Below are positions 6,149 to 14,659 of a stretch of 64,000 nt of DNA, in pieces. A program made the translations under genes and the position numbers. Within the stretch, counting starts at the first letter, position 1; every line of letters begins with the position of its first letter. The stretch is from contig NZ_CP101989.1 of the NCBI RefSeq assembly GCF_024508275.1, positions 2,294,001 to 2,358,000 of the forward strand. Direction: 5' to 3'. Below the pieces are notes generated by a model, which saw only the letters and a list, made by a program, of their open reading frames with translations, searched no databases and was not told where the DNA came from. This DNA comes from Cellulomonas wangsupingiae. Its GTDB lineage: Bacteria > Actinomycetota > Actinomycetes > Actinomycetales > Cellulomonadaceae.

Positions 6149-7465
6149 CACCGCCTTGACCACGGCCACCTGCCGCGACAGGTCCAGCCCGTCCCACGCT
6201 TCACGCAGCTCTGCACCGCGTCCGGCGTACTCGACGACCTGATCGCGTCCGTTCGCCGCCGCGAGCGCGCGCCGGTTCGCGTCCAGGCGCGGGGTGATCT
6301 GGTCGCGAACCCGCTTCATCCCGAGCCGGTCGATCTCCCCGGCGGCGAACATGTCAGCCAGGTCCAGCAGTCGCCGCTCGTCCTCCTGCACCTTCGCAGC
6401 CAGCGCCGCGACCTCCGCGTCGTCGTGCTCGTTGCCGGTCAGGGCGTCGTGCATCTGCGGGCTGTCGAGCCGGTGCAGCACGGCCGCTGCGACGAACCGC
6501 TCGAGCGGGTCGGCCACGACGTAGACACCGCCGCACCCGCGCTGGTCCGGGCCGGTGCGGCAGGCGTACCGCCGCACGCCTTCCCGCGGTGCCGAGACCA
6601 TCCGGGCTCCACACTTGCCGCACGTCAGCATGCCCGAGAGCAGGTACCGCCGTGCCGTGCGGTTCGTGCGCCGGGCCGGGTCCAGCAGCAGCCGTCGCAG
6701 CCGCTCGCCTTGCTCGGGCGTCAGGATCGGCTCCCACGTCCCGGCACCGATCACCTGGTCCTGATGCACCCGCATCCCCCACATCCGCGGGTTGGTCACG
6801 ATCTGCCGCACTGATAGAGGGCGCCAGTCCGCTCCGGAGACCGTGGGTACTCCGGTCTCCTCGATCCACCTGGTGACCGAGTTCAGGCTCTCCCCGGCCA
6901 ACAGCCGCGCGGCGGCCTCGCGCACCACACCGGCCTCGGTCGGCTCGTGCGCGATCCGGTCCTCCGCGAACCCGAACGGCCGCCGCCCGCCCATCGTCGG
7001 GCGCCCTGTCTCAGCGATCTCCAGCGCCTTGCGCTTGAGCCGCCGCGACTTCGACGCCGACTCGTTCGCCGCCACCGCCGCCAGCAGCCGCGCCATGAGC
7101 AGCCCATCCCCGTTCGCCAGGTCCACCTCGCCCGAGAGCGTCACGACGTCCCGCACCCCGGCCCGTTCGCACACGGTCACGAACTGCTCCAGCTCGATGG
7201 GCCGACGGTGCAGCCGGTCCATGTGCCACACCACCACCGCGTCACGTCGACCCTCGGTGATGTCCCGCAGCAGCCGCTCGTACGCAGGTCGCCGCTTCCC
7301 CGAGTACGCCGACACGTCGTCGTCCACGTACTCCTCAGCCACGGTCCACCCGCGCCGCTCGGCCTCCGCGCGGCAGTCCAGCAACTGCCGGGTCACCCCG
7401 GCCTCGTCGCCGCTGCGGTCCTGGGAGATCCGGGCGTACAGCGCCACTGCTCGCCTCGTCGTCAT
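6062..7465 (-). CDS. Large serine recombinase (integrase)
   Basis: 467 residues. The resolvase domain starts at the N-terminus: YARISQDRSG holds the nucleophile Ser14, followed by the usual QLLDCRAEAERRGW, DDDVSAYSGKRRPAYERLL and WHMDRLHRRP motifs. A recombinase domain (RPFGFAEDR ... NPRMWG) follows, then a zinc-ribbon (SGMLTCGKCGARM ... YACR) and a coiled coil (about 340-420). Such enzymes integrate phages and integrative elements at short attP/attB sites. It is the likely mobility gene here and starts next to one candidate att site. A TAGTGT box six bases before the ATG suggests a leaderless transcript. Confidence 0.92.
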   Translation of the reverse strand: MTTRRAVALYARISQDRSGDEAGVTRQLLDCRAEAERRGWTVAEEYVDDDVSAYSGKRRPAYERLLRDITEGRRDAVVVWHMDRLHRRPIELEQFVTVCERAGVRDVVTLSGEVDLANGDGLLMARLLAAVAANESASKSRRLKRKALEIAETGRPTMGGRRPFGFAEDRIAHEPTEAGVVREAAARLLAGESLNSVTRWIEETGVPTVSGADWRPLSVRQIVTNPRMWGMRVHQDQVIGAGTWEPILTPEQGERLRRLLLDPARRTNRTARRYLLSGMLTCGKCGARMVSAPREGVRRYACRTGPDQRGCGGVYVVADPLERFVAAAVLHRLDSPQMHDALTGNEHDDAEVAALAAKVQEDERRLLDLADMFAAGEIDRLGMKRVRDQITPRLDANRRALAAANGRDQVVEYAGRGAELREAWDGLDLSRQVAVVKAVLAGATVLPATQRGRRGFDPGRLVPDWRA

Positions 7466-7469
7466 GAGG

Positions 7470-7487
7470 GCACACTAGCGACTAGTG
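7470..7487 (-). promoter_or_regulatory. Recombinase promoter, palindrome and right direct-repeat copy
   Basis: GCACACTAGCG (7470-7480) repeats 3981-3991. The overlapping CACTAG-CGA-CTAGTG (7473-7487) is a perfect 6-bp palindrome. On the minus strand the same bases provide TAGTGT (7471-7476), six bases before the recombinase ATG. One short stretch may thus be promoter, autorepression site and recombination core. Confidence 0.45.
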
Positions 7488-7654
7488 GGCAAGGCGATAC
7501 CGGTGTGTCCCGCGGGCAGGGCTGCTCGCTCGACAGCACCCTGAGCCCCGGACGCGGTCGCGAATGGGGCAGCTGTCCGACCCGCAGCCGGTCCAGCGCG
7601 CAGAGGTCGTCGCATGCTTGCCCACGGAACACGTCGCAAAGCTCACTTGTCGAG

Positions 7655-7881
7655 GTGGACAACGAGCTGATCGTGCTCCACAGCGCCTTTCGCCACGGTG
7701 TCCCGGAGGGATGAGGCACGCGCTGGAGAACCACGTCGACCTGTTCGACGTGGGCGACGGGATGACGATGGTCATCGGTCCGGACCACAGCGGTGGTCTC
7801 ATCGAGGTCGGTGTCGTCGAGCGGTACGGCGACCTCCACGTGGTGCACGCGATGCCCGCTCGCTCGACGTTCCTGAGGTGA
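7655..7881 (+). pseudogene. Toxin-like gene, apparently frameshifted
   Basis: A GTG at 7655 opens a frame (VDNELIVLHSAFRHGVPEG) that stops at 7712-7714. The next frame continues from 7711 with MRHALENHVDLFDVGDGMTM, then VIGPDHSGGLIEVGVV and LHVVHAMPAR. The two parts join into one small protein like those found upstream of 'GTSGEAARQRY' antitoxins in actinobacteria, where the toxin has an N-terminal helix, the IGPD...LLEV strands and VxHAMPAR. A one-base change near 7709 would restore it. A 56-residue product could start at ATG 7711, but with no spaced Shine-Dalgarno. Probably inactive. Confidence 0.5.
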
Positions 7882-8159
7882 TGCCCATGCCCCGCTCCTT
7901 GGAGGAGATCGTGGCTCAGGCCGACGACCTGGCCGACACGTTCGAGGAGTACGAGCCGCGCCCGGAGGACCGGGACACCGTCTCGCCGGTCACGCAGATG
8001 CGGCTCGCTGCGCTCAAGCGCGCAGCTGCCGAGCGTGAGATCGCGGAGGCCGTCGCCGCGGCGCGGGAGTCGCACACCCCGTGGAAGGTCATCGGCGCCG
8101 CGGTCGGCACGAGCGGCGAGGCCGCACGGCAACGGTACGGACGGAAGCACGCCTCCTGA
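7881..8159 (+). CDS. Antitoxin-like HTH protein
   Basis: 92 residues. An N-terminal helix (PRSLEEIVAQADDLADTFEEYEP) is followed by a long helix (LKRAAAEREIAEAVAAARES) and a C-terminal helix-turn-helix ending PWKVIGAAVGTSGEAARQRYG. This is the pattern of antitoxins paired with small toxins of the kind just upstream. ATG 7881 overlaps the upstream stop (TGATG); GTG 7878 and ATG 7887 are alternatives. With the toxin apparently broken, the antitoxin may persist as a solitary DNA-binding protein or protect against incoming homologues. Confidence 0.65.
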   Translation: MPMPRSLEEIVAQADDLADTFEEYEPRPEDRDTVSPVTQMRLAALKRAAAEREIAEAVAAARESHTPWKVIGAAVGTSGEAARQRYGRKHAS

Positions 8160-8224
8160 CAGGATCCGCTCGACGCTGACTGGATCAGCTCGACGCAGGG
8201 CGGTCACCGGCCGCAGGCGCGGTC

Positions 8225-11200
8225 CTACTGGAAGTCCCGCGACCTGCTCCGCACCTTCAACGACAACGGACTGAGGTGCTCCGCGACGAGGTTGGTCGCC
8301 CCGTCCGCCTTCTCCAGCCGCCCCCGCACGACCATCGCCTTCGCCGTCCGGGCCGTCCGCCGGAACCTCTGCCACAGCCCGGCGGAGCACACGATGTTGA
8401 GCAGCCCGGTCTCGTCCTCCAGGGACAGGAAGGTCACTCCCCCGGCTGTGCCCGGGCGTTGGCGGTGCGTGACGACGCCGGCGACGGCGATGCGGCGGCC
8501 CTCCTCGGTGCGGAACGCCTGCTCGACGCGCAGCACACCGGCCTCGTCCAGACCCTCGCGGACGAACTGCGTCGGGTAGGAGTCGACCGACACCCCCGTC
8601 GCCCACACGTCGGCGGTCGCGACCTCGACGTCCGACAGCCCCGGCAGCGTCGGGGCCTTCACACCGACGGCCACCCCGGGCAGCGTGTCCGGTCCCTCCT
8701 GCGCGAGCGCACCCGCTGCCCACAGCCCCGCCCGCCGGTCCACCCCGAGGGAGTCCAGCGCACCGGCCGTCGCGAGCGCCTCGAGCTGCGCGGTGGTGAG
8801 CTGCACACGCTGCACCAGGTCGTGCAGGTCGGCGAACGGGCCGCGCGCGGTGCGCGCGTCGACGAGGGCACGCGCGACGTCCTCGCCGATGGTCCGCACC
8901 TGCGTCAGCCCCTGCCGCACCGCCAGCGAGCGCACCGACCCCTCGCCCGTGCGCACCCCCACGGGCCGGGTCGGACCGGTGCCGCTGGGCTGCGCCACCA
9001 GGCGCGGCTCACCGCCGGGCGGTGTCGGGCCCACCCGCTCGACGACCGCCAGCACGTCGGACGCCTGCACGTCCGGGCGCAGCACCTCGATGCCGTGTCG
9101 GCGCGCGTCGGCGGCGAGCGACTGCGGCGAGTAGAAGCCCATGGGCTGCGCCGCGAGCAGCCCCGCGTAGAACGCGGCCGGGTGGTGGACCTTGAGCCAC
9201 GAGCTCGCGTACACGAGGAAGGCGAACGAGTACGCGTGCGACTCGGGGAACCCGAAGTCCGCGAACGCCTTGAGCTTGTCGAAGATCTCCTCGCGGACCT
9301 TCGGTCCGATGCCCTTGGCGGCCATGCCGTCCATGAGCCGCGCCCGCATCGCCTCCATGCGCTCGACGGACCGTTTCGAGCCCATCGCGCGGCGCAGCTG
9401 GTCGGCCTCGGCGGGCGTGAAGTCCGCGACGTCGATGGCCATCTGCATGAGCTGCTCCTGGAACAGCGGCACACCGAGGGTCTTGCTCAGCGACTTCTCC
9501 AGCGACGGGTGCAGGTACGTGACCTTCTGCCGGCCCTGGGCCCGCTCGATGTACGGGTGCACCGACCCGCCCTGGATCGGCCCGGGCCGGATGAGCGCGA
9601 CCTCCACGACGATGTCGTAGAACTTCTGCGGCCGCAGCCGCGGCAGCGTCCCCATCTGCGCGCGCGACTCCACCTGGAACACACCCACGGTGTCGGCGGC
9701 GGACAGCAGCTCGTACACCGCCGGGTCCTCGTGCGGCAGCCCGTGCAGGTCGAGCGCGACGCCCTCGTGCTTCTGCACCTCGGTGAACGCCAGCCGCAGC
9801 GCCGTGAGCATGCCCAGGCCCAGCAGGTCGAACTTCACCAGCCCCGCGTCGGCGCAGTCCTCCTTGTCCCACTGCAGGACCGTGCGCCCCTCCATGCGCG
9901 CCCACTCCACGGGGCACACCTCGATGACGGGCCGGTCGCACATCACCATGCCGCCGGAGTGGATGCCCAGGTGCCGCGGCAGGCGCAGGAACCGCTCGGC
10001 CAGGTCGATGACGTGTTCGGGGATGTCCTCGGTGTCCGCGGCGGACGGCGGCAGGTGCGCCGGGACGACGTCATGGTTGTCGGCGGTCGGACGTCCCGGC
10101 GTCTCCGGCGCCACCGGCCCCGACCGCGTGAGCGTCCACCACGGGCTCGGCTTCTCCTGCCCGCGCAGGCTCCCCCACCGCTCGATCGACGAGCTCCACG
10201 CGTCCTGCTGCCCCACGTCGTACCCCAGGGCGCGCGCGGCGTCGCGCACCGCCGAGCGCGGCCGGTAGGAGATGACGTTGGCGACCTGCGCGGCGTGCGA
10301 CCGGCCGTGCATGGCGTAGACGTGCTGGATGACCTCCTCGCGGCGCGCGGACTCGATGTCGACGTCGATGTCCGGTGGGCCGTCGCGCTCGGGCGCCAGG
10401 AACCGCTCGAACAGCAGACCGTGCTTCACGGGGTCCACCGCGGTGACGCGCAGCACGTAGCAGACCGCCGAGTTGGCGGCCGAGCCGCGCCCCTGCGCCA
10501 TGATCCCGTTGCGGCGGCAGAAGTCGACCAGCTCGTAGACCACCAGGAAGTAGCCGCAGAACCCCAGGTCCTCGATGACGCGCAGCTCGTGCGCGAGCTG
10601 CGCGTACGCGCCGGGCACGCGCTCGGCCTCGGGCGGCCCGTACAGGTCCAGCGCGCCGCGTCGCACGAGCTCGCGCAGCCACGTCGCCTCGGTGTGCCCG
10701 TCCGGCACCGGGTACGGCGGCAGGCTCGGGGCGACGAGCGACAGGTCGAACGCGCACTCGGCGGCCAGGTCCGCCGCCGTGGCCACCGCGCTCGGGTGCC
10801 GGCGGTGCAGGTAGAGCATCTCGGCGGCCGAGCGCAGGTGCGCGACGGGCGCACCGGGCAGCCACCCGTCCAGGTCGTCGAGCGAGGACCGCGAGCGCAC
10901 GGCCGCGAGCGCCTGGGCGAGGTCCGCGTCGCGCTCGGTGGCGTAGTGCACGTTGCCGGTCGCCACCAGCGGCAGGTGCGCCTCGCTCGCGAGCGTGGCG
11001 AGCGCGTCGGCGCGGTCGGTGTCGTACGCGTCACCGTGCATCGTCGTCTCGACGGCCACGTTGTCCCGCCCGAACAGCGCGACGAGCCGGTCCAGCTCGA
11101 CGCGCGCCGCCTCGAGCCCGCCGCGCGCGACACCGAGGACCCCCGACGGGTCCCCACCGGCCAGCGCCCGCCGGACGGCACCCTTGCGGCACCCCGTCAG

Positions 11201-11710
11201 CACCAGCCACTGCCCCGCGGCGGCCTCGGCCAGCTCCTCGAGGTGGTACTCGGCGGCGCCCTTGCGGCCCGTGCGCAGGTGCCCCTCGGCGATCGCCCGT
11301 GACAGGGCGCGGTACCCGTCGGGCCCGCGGGCCAGCACCTGCAGGTGGCTCGCGCGCGGGTCGGGGACGCCCGTGGGCGCGTCGAGCACCGGCGGGCCGG
11401 GCGTCGGGCGCTTCTCGCGCGGGTGGCGGCGCGGGTCGGGCGCGGGCAGGTGCAGCTCGGCACCGAACACCGTGGGCAACCCCACCGCCCGCGCGGCCTG
11501 CGCGAACCGCACCACGCCGTAGAGCCCGTCATGATCGGTCAGCGCCAGCGCGCTCTGGCCCAGCCGGGCGGCCTCGGCGGCGAGCTCCTCGGGCTGGCTC
11601 GCCCCGTCGAGGAAGCTGAAGGCCGAGTGCGCGTGCAGCTCGGCGTAGCGCGGCGGCCAGTCCGTGCGGGCCTCGTGCACGACGCGTCCGCGGACGCGGT
11701 GCTCAGTCAT
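8225..11710 (-). CDS. dnaE2: Error-prone DNA polymerase DnaE2 (ImuC)
   Basis: 1161 residues, C-family polymerase. It has an N-terminal PHP domain (AELHAHSAFSFLDGASQPEE; ALTDHDGLYGVVRF) and a palm with catalytic acidic residues in the PDIDVDIESARREE motif (about residue 460). A helix-hairpin-helix, a truncated OB fold and the terminal RSRSRDFQ are typical of DnaE2. DnaE2 carries out translesion synthesis in the mutasome with ImuA and ImuB and, unlike DnaE1, lacks the tau-binding tail. Its ATG overlaps the imuB end by eight bases, so it is the last gene of the SOS operon. Confidence 0.95.
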   Translation of the reverse strand: MTEHRVRGRVVHEARTDWPPRYAELHAHSAFSFLDGASQPEELAAEAARLGQSALALTDHDGLYGVVRFAQAARAVGLPTVFGAELHLPAPDPRRHPREKRPTPGPPVLDAPTGVPDPRASHLQVLARGPDGYRALSRAIAEGHLRTGRKGAAEYHLEELAEAAAGQWLVLTGCRKGAVRRALAGGDPSGVLGVARGGLEAARVELDRLVALFGRDNVAVETTMHGDAYDTDRADALATLASEAHLPLVATGNVHYATERDADLAQALAAVRSRSSLDDLDGWLPGAPVAHLRSAAEMLYLHRRHPSAVATAADLAAECAFDLSLVAPSLPPYPVPDGHTEATWLRELVRRGALDLYGPPEAERVPGAYAQLAHELRVIEDLGFCGYFLVVYELVDFCRRNGIMAQGRGSAANSAVCYVLRVTAVDPVKHGLLFERFLAPERDGPPDIDVDIESARREEVIQHVYAMHGRSHAAQVANVISYRPRSAVRDAARALGYDVGQQDAWSSSIERWGSLRGQEKPSPWWTLTRSGPVAPETPGRPTADNHDVVPAHLPPSAADTEDIPEHVIDLAERFLRLPRHLGIHSGGMVMCDRPVIEVCPVEWARMEGRTVLQWDKEDCADAGLVKFDLLGLGMLTALRLAFTEVQKHEGVALDLHGLPHEDPAVYELLSAADTVGVFQVESRAQMGTLPRLRPQKFYDIVVEVALIRPGPIQGGSVHPYIERAQGRQKVTYLHPSLEKSLSKTLGVPLFQEQLMQMAIDVADFTPAEADQLRRAMGSKRSVERMEAMRARLMDGMAAKGIGPKVREEIFDKLKAFADFGFPESHAYSFAFLVYASSWLKVHHPAAFYAGLLAAQPMGFYSPQSLAADARRHGIEVLRPDVQASDVLAVVERVGPTPPGGEPRLVAQPSGTGPTRPVGVRTGEGSVRSLAVRQGLTQVRTIGEDVARALVDARTARGPFADLHDLVQRVQLTTAQLEALATAGALDSLGVDRRAGLWAAGALAQEGPDTLPGVAVGVKAPTLPGLSDVEVATADVWATGVSVDSYPTQFVREGLDEAGVLRVEQAFRTEEGRRIAVAGVVTHRQRPGTAGGVTFLSLEDETGLLNIVCSAGLWQRFRRTARTAKAMVVRGRLEKADGATNLVAEHLSPLSLKVRSRSRDFQ

Positions 11711-13400
11711 AGTCGGCCTCGCAGGTCCACACCCCGTCGGTGTGCGTGAGCAGCACCGCACCGCCGTCGTCGAACGCGACCTGCAGGTGGGCGCGCACCT
11801 GCGGCGCGGTACCCGGGTGGGCCCACCAGCGGTCGGACAGCAGCCAGGGCCCGGCCCACCCGGCGACGGCCCGGCCGCCGTCGTCGACGTCGGTCCGCAC
11901 GGCACGCACGCTGCCGGGCGGTCCGCTCAGCCGGCCGCGCCGGTCGATCCGTACGGGCGTCCCGCCGACGTCCCGCACCTCGACGCGCACGGGCTCCGTC
12001 AGCACGGTCGCGGGCGCCGGGTCCGGCAGACGCCCCGGCCAGGGCCGGTCGAGCGGGCGCGGCGGGTCGCTCTGCTCGCCCCAGGGCCGCACGTGCACCT
12101 GGTCGTGCACGTCCCGCCCGCCCTGCAGGGTCACCGTGAGGACACCCTGCCCCCCGACGATGCTCTGCGCACGCTCCAGCGCCCGGTGCGCACGCAGGTC
12201 ACCGCCCGACGGGCCACCCCACAGCTGTGTGGCCTCGGCCCCCGCGGGGGCGACGTCGAGCGCGGTGAGCGTGAGGCGGACCAGCGCGACGGGCGCGAGG
12301 TCGTCCTCGTCGCCGGGCGCGCGCACGTCGACCGGCCGGTCACCGGACCCGACGCCCCGCTCCCGCTCCCAGGCCTCGCGCCGCCGGTCCCGGGCCGTGG
12401 CGACGGCCGACGCGGTGAGCCACCCGTCGAGCTGCCAGCGGATCCGGTCGGTGATGCGCGCGGCCGCGAGCGCACCCCACCCGCCCAGGTCGGTGCGCCA
12501 CGTGCGCACCAGCTCCGTGCCCTCGTCGGTGCGGGCCGTGATCTGCAGGCGCCCGCACGTCACGGACCGGGCGACGAGGTCGGCGTGCAGCTGCTCGGCC
12601 AGGCGCCGCCCGGCGAACGTCGCGGTGTCGACACGGTCGACCGGTGGGTCCAGGTCGGCGGTGACCTCGAGGTCGGCCTCGGGCCGGCGACGCGCCGGCG
12701 GACGCTCGTCGAGGCCGCGCGCGAGCGTGCGCGCCCACGTGCCGAGGCGGCCGAACCGCGCGTGCACGTCGGGTGCCGGCAGCGCCGCGAACGCGCCGAG
12801 CGTGCGCAGGCCCAGGCGGTGCAGCAGGTCGACCAGCCGCATGACCTCGGCGGCCTGCTCCGGCGTGGTGGTCGCGTGCACGAGCTCGGTGACGCCGTGC
12901 GGTGCGAGGAACACCGCCGACACCCCGGGCTCGACGACGGCCCCGGTGCGCGCGGCCAGCACGGCGGCGAGCAGCCCGTCGGCCGTCCCGACGCCGCACT
13001 CGTGGCCCGTGGCGCGGGCGACCGCGTCGACGATCCGCTCCGCGAGCGCCTCCTCCGACCCGTGGTACCGCGACGCACCGCCGGCGGGCAGCAGGAGCAG
13101 GCCGGGACGCGCGACCTCGACGCCGGCGACCACCGTCTCGGTCGCCGCGGCGACCGGCTCGAACAGCCGCACGTCGCGCGCGTCGTCCGCGGGCAGCAGC
13201 ACCAGCTCGGGGCTCACCCCCTGCGCCTGGCGGCGTCGCATCCCCCGGCGCACCCCGTCGGCGCGGGCGAGCGCCGACACGGCGGTGACCCGTCGCCCGT
13301 CGTGCACGGCGGCAGGCAGGTCGAGGGGAACCTCGTCGGCGGCCATCGCCGCGACCACGGGCCAGTCGGGCACCCACACCACCGTCGTCCGCGTGCTCAT
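11703..13400 (-). CDS. imuB: ImuB, inactive Y-family polymerase-like protein
   Basis: 565 residues related to DinB/Pol IV-type Y-family polymerases. The N-terminus VVWVPDWPVVAAM replaces the active-site DxDxFF of true polymerases with WVPDWPV, and the second acidic cluster is also absent, as expected for ImuB. ImuB is a non-catalytic hub that brings DnaE2 to the beta clamp. The long C-terminal part has the conserved actinobacterial WPGRLPDPAPATV region and finishes with WAGPWLLSDRWW. It overlaps imuA by ATGA and dnaE2 by eight bases. Confidence 0.93.
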   Translation of the reverse strand: MSTRTTVVWVPDWPVVAAMAADEVPLDLPAAVHDGRRVTAVSALARADGVRRGMRRRQAQGVSPELVLLPADDARDVRLFEPVAAATETVVAGVEVARPGLLLLPAGGASRYHGSEEALAERIVDAVARATGHECGVGTADGLLAAVLAARTGAVVEPGVSAVFLAPHGVTELVHATTTPEQAAEVMRLVDLLHRLGLRTLGAFAALPAPDVHARFGRLGTWARTLARGLDERPPARRRPEADLEVTADLDPPVDRVDTATFAGRRLAEQLHADLVARSVTCGRLQITARTDEGTELVRTWRTDLGGWGALAAARITDRIRWQLDGWLTASAVATARDRRREAWERERGVGSGDRPVDVRAPGDEDDLAPVALVRLTLTALDVAPAGAEATQLWGGPSGGDLRAHRALERAQSIVGGQGVLTVTLQGGRDVHDQVHVRPWGEQSDPPRPLDRPWPGRLPDPAPATVLTEPVRVEVRDVGGTPVRIDRRGRLSGPPGSVRAVRTDVDDGGRAVAGWAGPWLLSDRWWAHPGTAPQVRAHLQVAFDDGGAVLLTHTDGVWTCEADYD

Positions 13401-14311
13401 CCGACGAGCCGCAACCCGCCGGCCGTCCGGGGACGGCGGCGCTCGGGACCCGGCGGCACGTGCTCACCGGGCGGGGCGAACGGCAGCACCACGTCGGCCG
13501 ACGTGGGGACGGCGGCGCTGCCGCGCCCGGTGCGGCGCACCTGCACCTCGCAGGTGCGCAGTCGCCCGTCGCCCTCACCGACACCCGACCAGCGGACGGG
13601 CCCGGCGTCCAGGACGACGGCGGCACCGGGCCACGGCACGGTCGTCACCAGCGCGGCCCCACGCTCGCGTGCACGTGCGGACAGGCGGCGACGGTCGGCT
13701 TCGGCGAGGGGGGTGTCGGGGCCGACGAGCACGACGTCGATCCCGTCGACCAGCGCGGCCAGCACGAGGGCGGCGTCGGCCCCGGGGTCCGGGACGAGCG
13801 CGAACCGCGCGAGGTCGACCCCGGCCTGCGCGGCCGCCAGCAGGCCGAGTCGCGGCTGCCCGACGGCCACGGCCCACGCCCCCGACGCGCAGGCGTGCGC
13901 GAGCACGCCGAGCGCCAGCGACGTGGACCCGAGCACCGAGGTCGTCGCTCCGCGGCGCAGCCCGTCGGGCAGGAGCCCGGCCAGCGGCGGGGGCACGGGC
14001 AGCGGCGGACGCTCGCTGGTGAGCAGCGACGTGCGCCGGTAGCCGGGCTCAGGCACCGGCTCGTCGTGCCGCGGGGCGACCGGCGAGGTGACGGACGAAG
14101 CGACCGGTGCCGCCGCGTGCACCGTCGCCGGACCGCCGGGCACGCTGTCGCGTCGGACGTCGTGCACCGCACCGGGCGAGGCGTCCTGCGCCCCGCCCGC
14201 CACCACCCCGGGGGCGCCGGTCAGCACCGTGCGCGCACCGGTGCGCCGCTCCGCGGCCACCAGCGCGGCGCGCGCGCGTGCCGCGCGCTCCACGGTGCTC
14301 GTCCCTGCCAC
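13397..14311 (-). CDS. imuA: ImuA, RecA-like mutasome component
   Basis: 304 residues; the GTG at 14311 has a good Shine-Dalgarno (GAGGGAG). A disordered Ala/Pro-rich N-terminus precedes a RecA-fold remnant (PPPLAGLLPDGLRRGATTSVLGSTSLALGVL, then GAWAVAVGQPRLGLLAAAQAGVD). The Walker A is weak (GSTSLA), as in other actinobacterial ImuA' proteins. First gene of imuA-imuB-dnaE2, 96 bp downstream of a perfect LexA box. The frame extends to 14416 but would run through the LexA box, so the later start is preferred. Confidence 0.88.
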   Translation of the reverse strand: MAGTSTVERAARARAALVAAERRTGARTVLTGAPGVVAGGAQDASPGAVHDVRRDSVPGGPATVHAAAPVASSVTSPVAPRHDEPVPEPGYRRTSLLTSERPPLPVPPPLAGLLPDGLRRGATTSVLGSTSLALGVLAHACASGAWAVAVGQPRLGLLAAAQAGVDLARFALVPDPGADAALVLAALVDGIDVVLVGPDTPLAEADRRRLSARARERGAALVTTVPWPGAAVVLDAGPVRWSGVGEGDGRLRTCEVQVRRTGRGSAAVPTSADVVLPFAPPGEHVPPGPERRRPRTAGGLRLVG

Positions 14312-14406
14312 GTCAGCTCCCTCGTGCGACCCGCCGCCGCGCCCCCTCGCCGTCACGGGCAGGACACGCCACGGTGCGTTACGGACATCCGCGCCGTCCC
14401 GCATCA

Positions 14407-14422
14407 TCGAACACATGTTCGA
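14407..14422. promoter_or_regulatory. LexA (SOS) box
   Basis: TCGAACACATGTTCGA matches the actinobacterial/Bacillus-type LexA consensus TCGAAC-n4-GTTCGA perfectly. The palindrome extends to 12-bp arms (14402-14413 and 14416-14427) around a CA centre. It lies upstream of imuA and so predicts DNA-damage induction of the mutasome. Being symmetric, it could also control the small rightward ORF at 14475. Confidence 0.92.
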
Positions 14423-14474
14423 TGATGCCAGTAGACGCTGACACCTCGAGGGGTGTCAATCCGCTGCCGGGAGG

Positions 14475-14612
14475 GTGGGCCGACAGCAACGGCGCCGCCC
14501 CGCACGTCGCCCGATCACCGCCGATGGCCACACGACCGATGGCATCCTGCGCCTCGTCACGGTCCGGCCGGCGGCCCTGCTGCGCGCCGAGACCGCCGCG
14601 GCGGAGGACTGA
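14475..14612 (+). CDS. Possible SOS-divergent microprotein
   Basis: 45-codon frame from GTG 14475 with a very basic N-terminus (RQQRRRPARRPITADG) and an ordinary-looking C-terminus (TDGILRLVTVRPAALLRAET). Third positions are nearly all G/C in the second half. A GGGAGG run abuts the start, so spacing is poor. It is 52 bp from the LexA box on the side opposite imuA. It may be a real small gene or the tail of a lost gene. No family recognised. Confidence 0.3.
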   Translation: MGRQQRRRPARRPITADGHTTDGILRLVTVRPAALLRAETAAAED

Positions 14613-14659
14613 CCGCGCCGGGAGTCCGCACCGCCCCGACGAGAGGCGAGGATGGGACC

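Larger units (their letters stand above)
3959..7490. mobile_element. Compact integrative element with serine recombinase and HUH Rep
   Basis: The segment between two copies of GCACACTAGCG (3981-3991, 7470-7480) holds a cargo ORF, a possible origin, a rolling-circle-type Rep, a small ORF and a large serine recombinase. This gene set is typical of small actinobacterial integrative elements. The cargo ORF also has more A/T in third positions than its neighbours. The outer flanks carry CTAGTCGCTA (3959-3968) and its exact reverse complement (7476-7485). The boundaries are inferred; no empty site is available for comparison. Confidence 0.55.

Noticed and set aside
8276..11302. A ~1000-codon open frame on the plus strand
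   Set aside because: Antisense to dnaE2; composition is Arg/Gly/His-rich shadow coding without domains, due to high GC.
11664..14042. Plus-strand frames of 700-800 codons
   Set aside because: Antisense to imuB/imuA; no family match and strongly biased residues.
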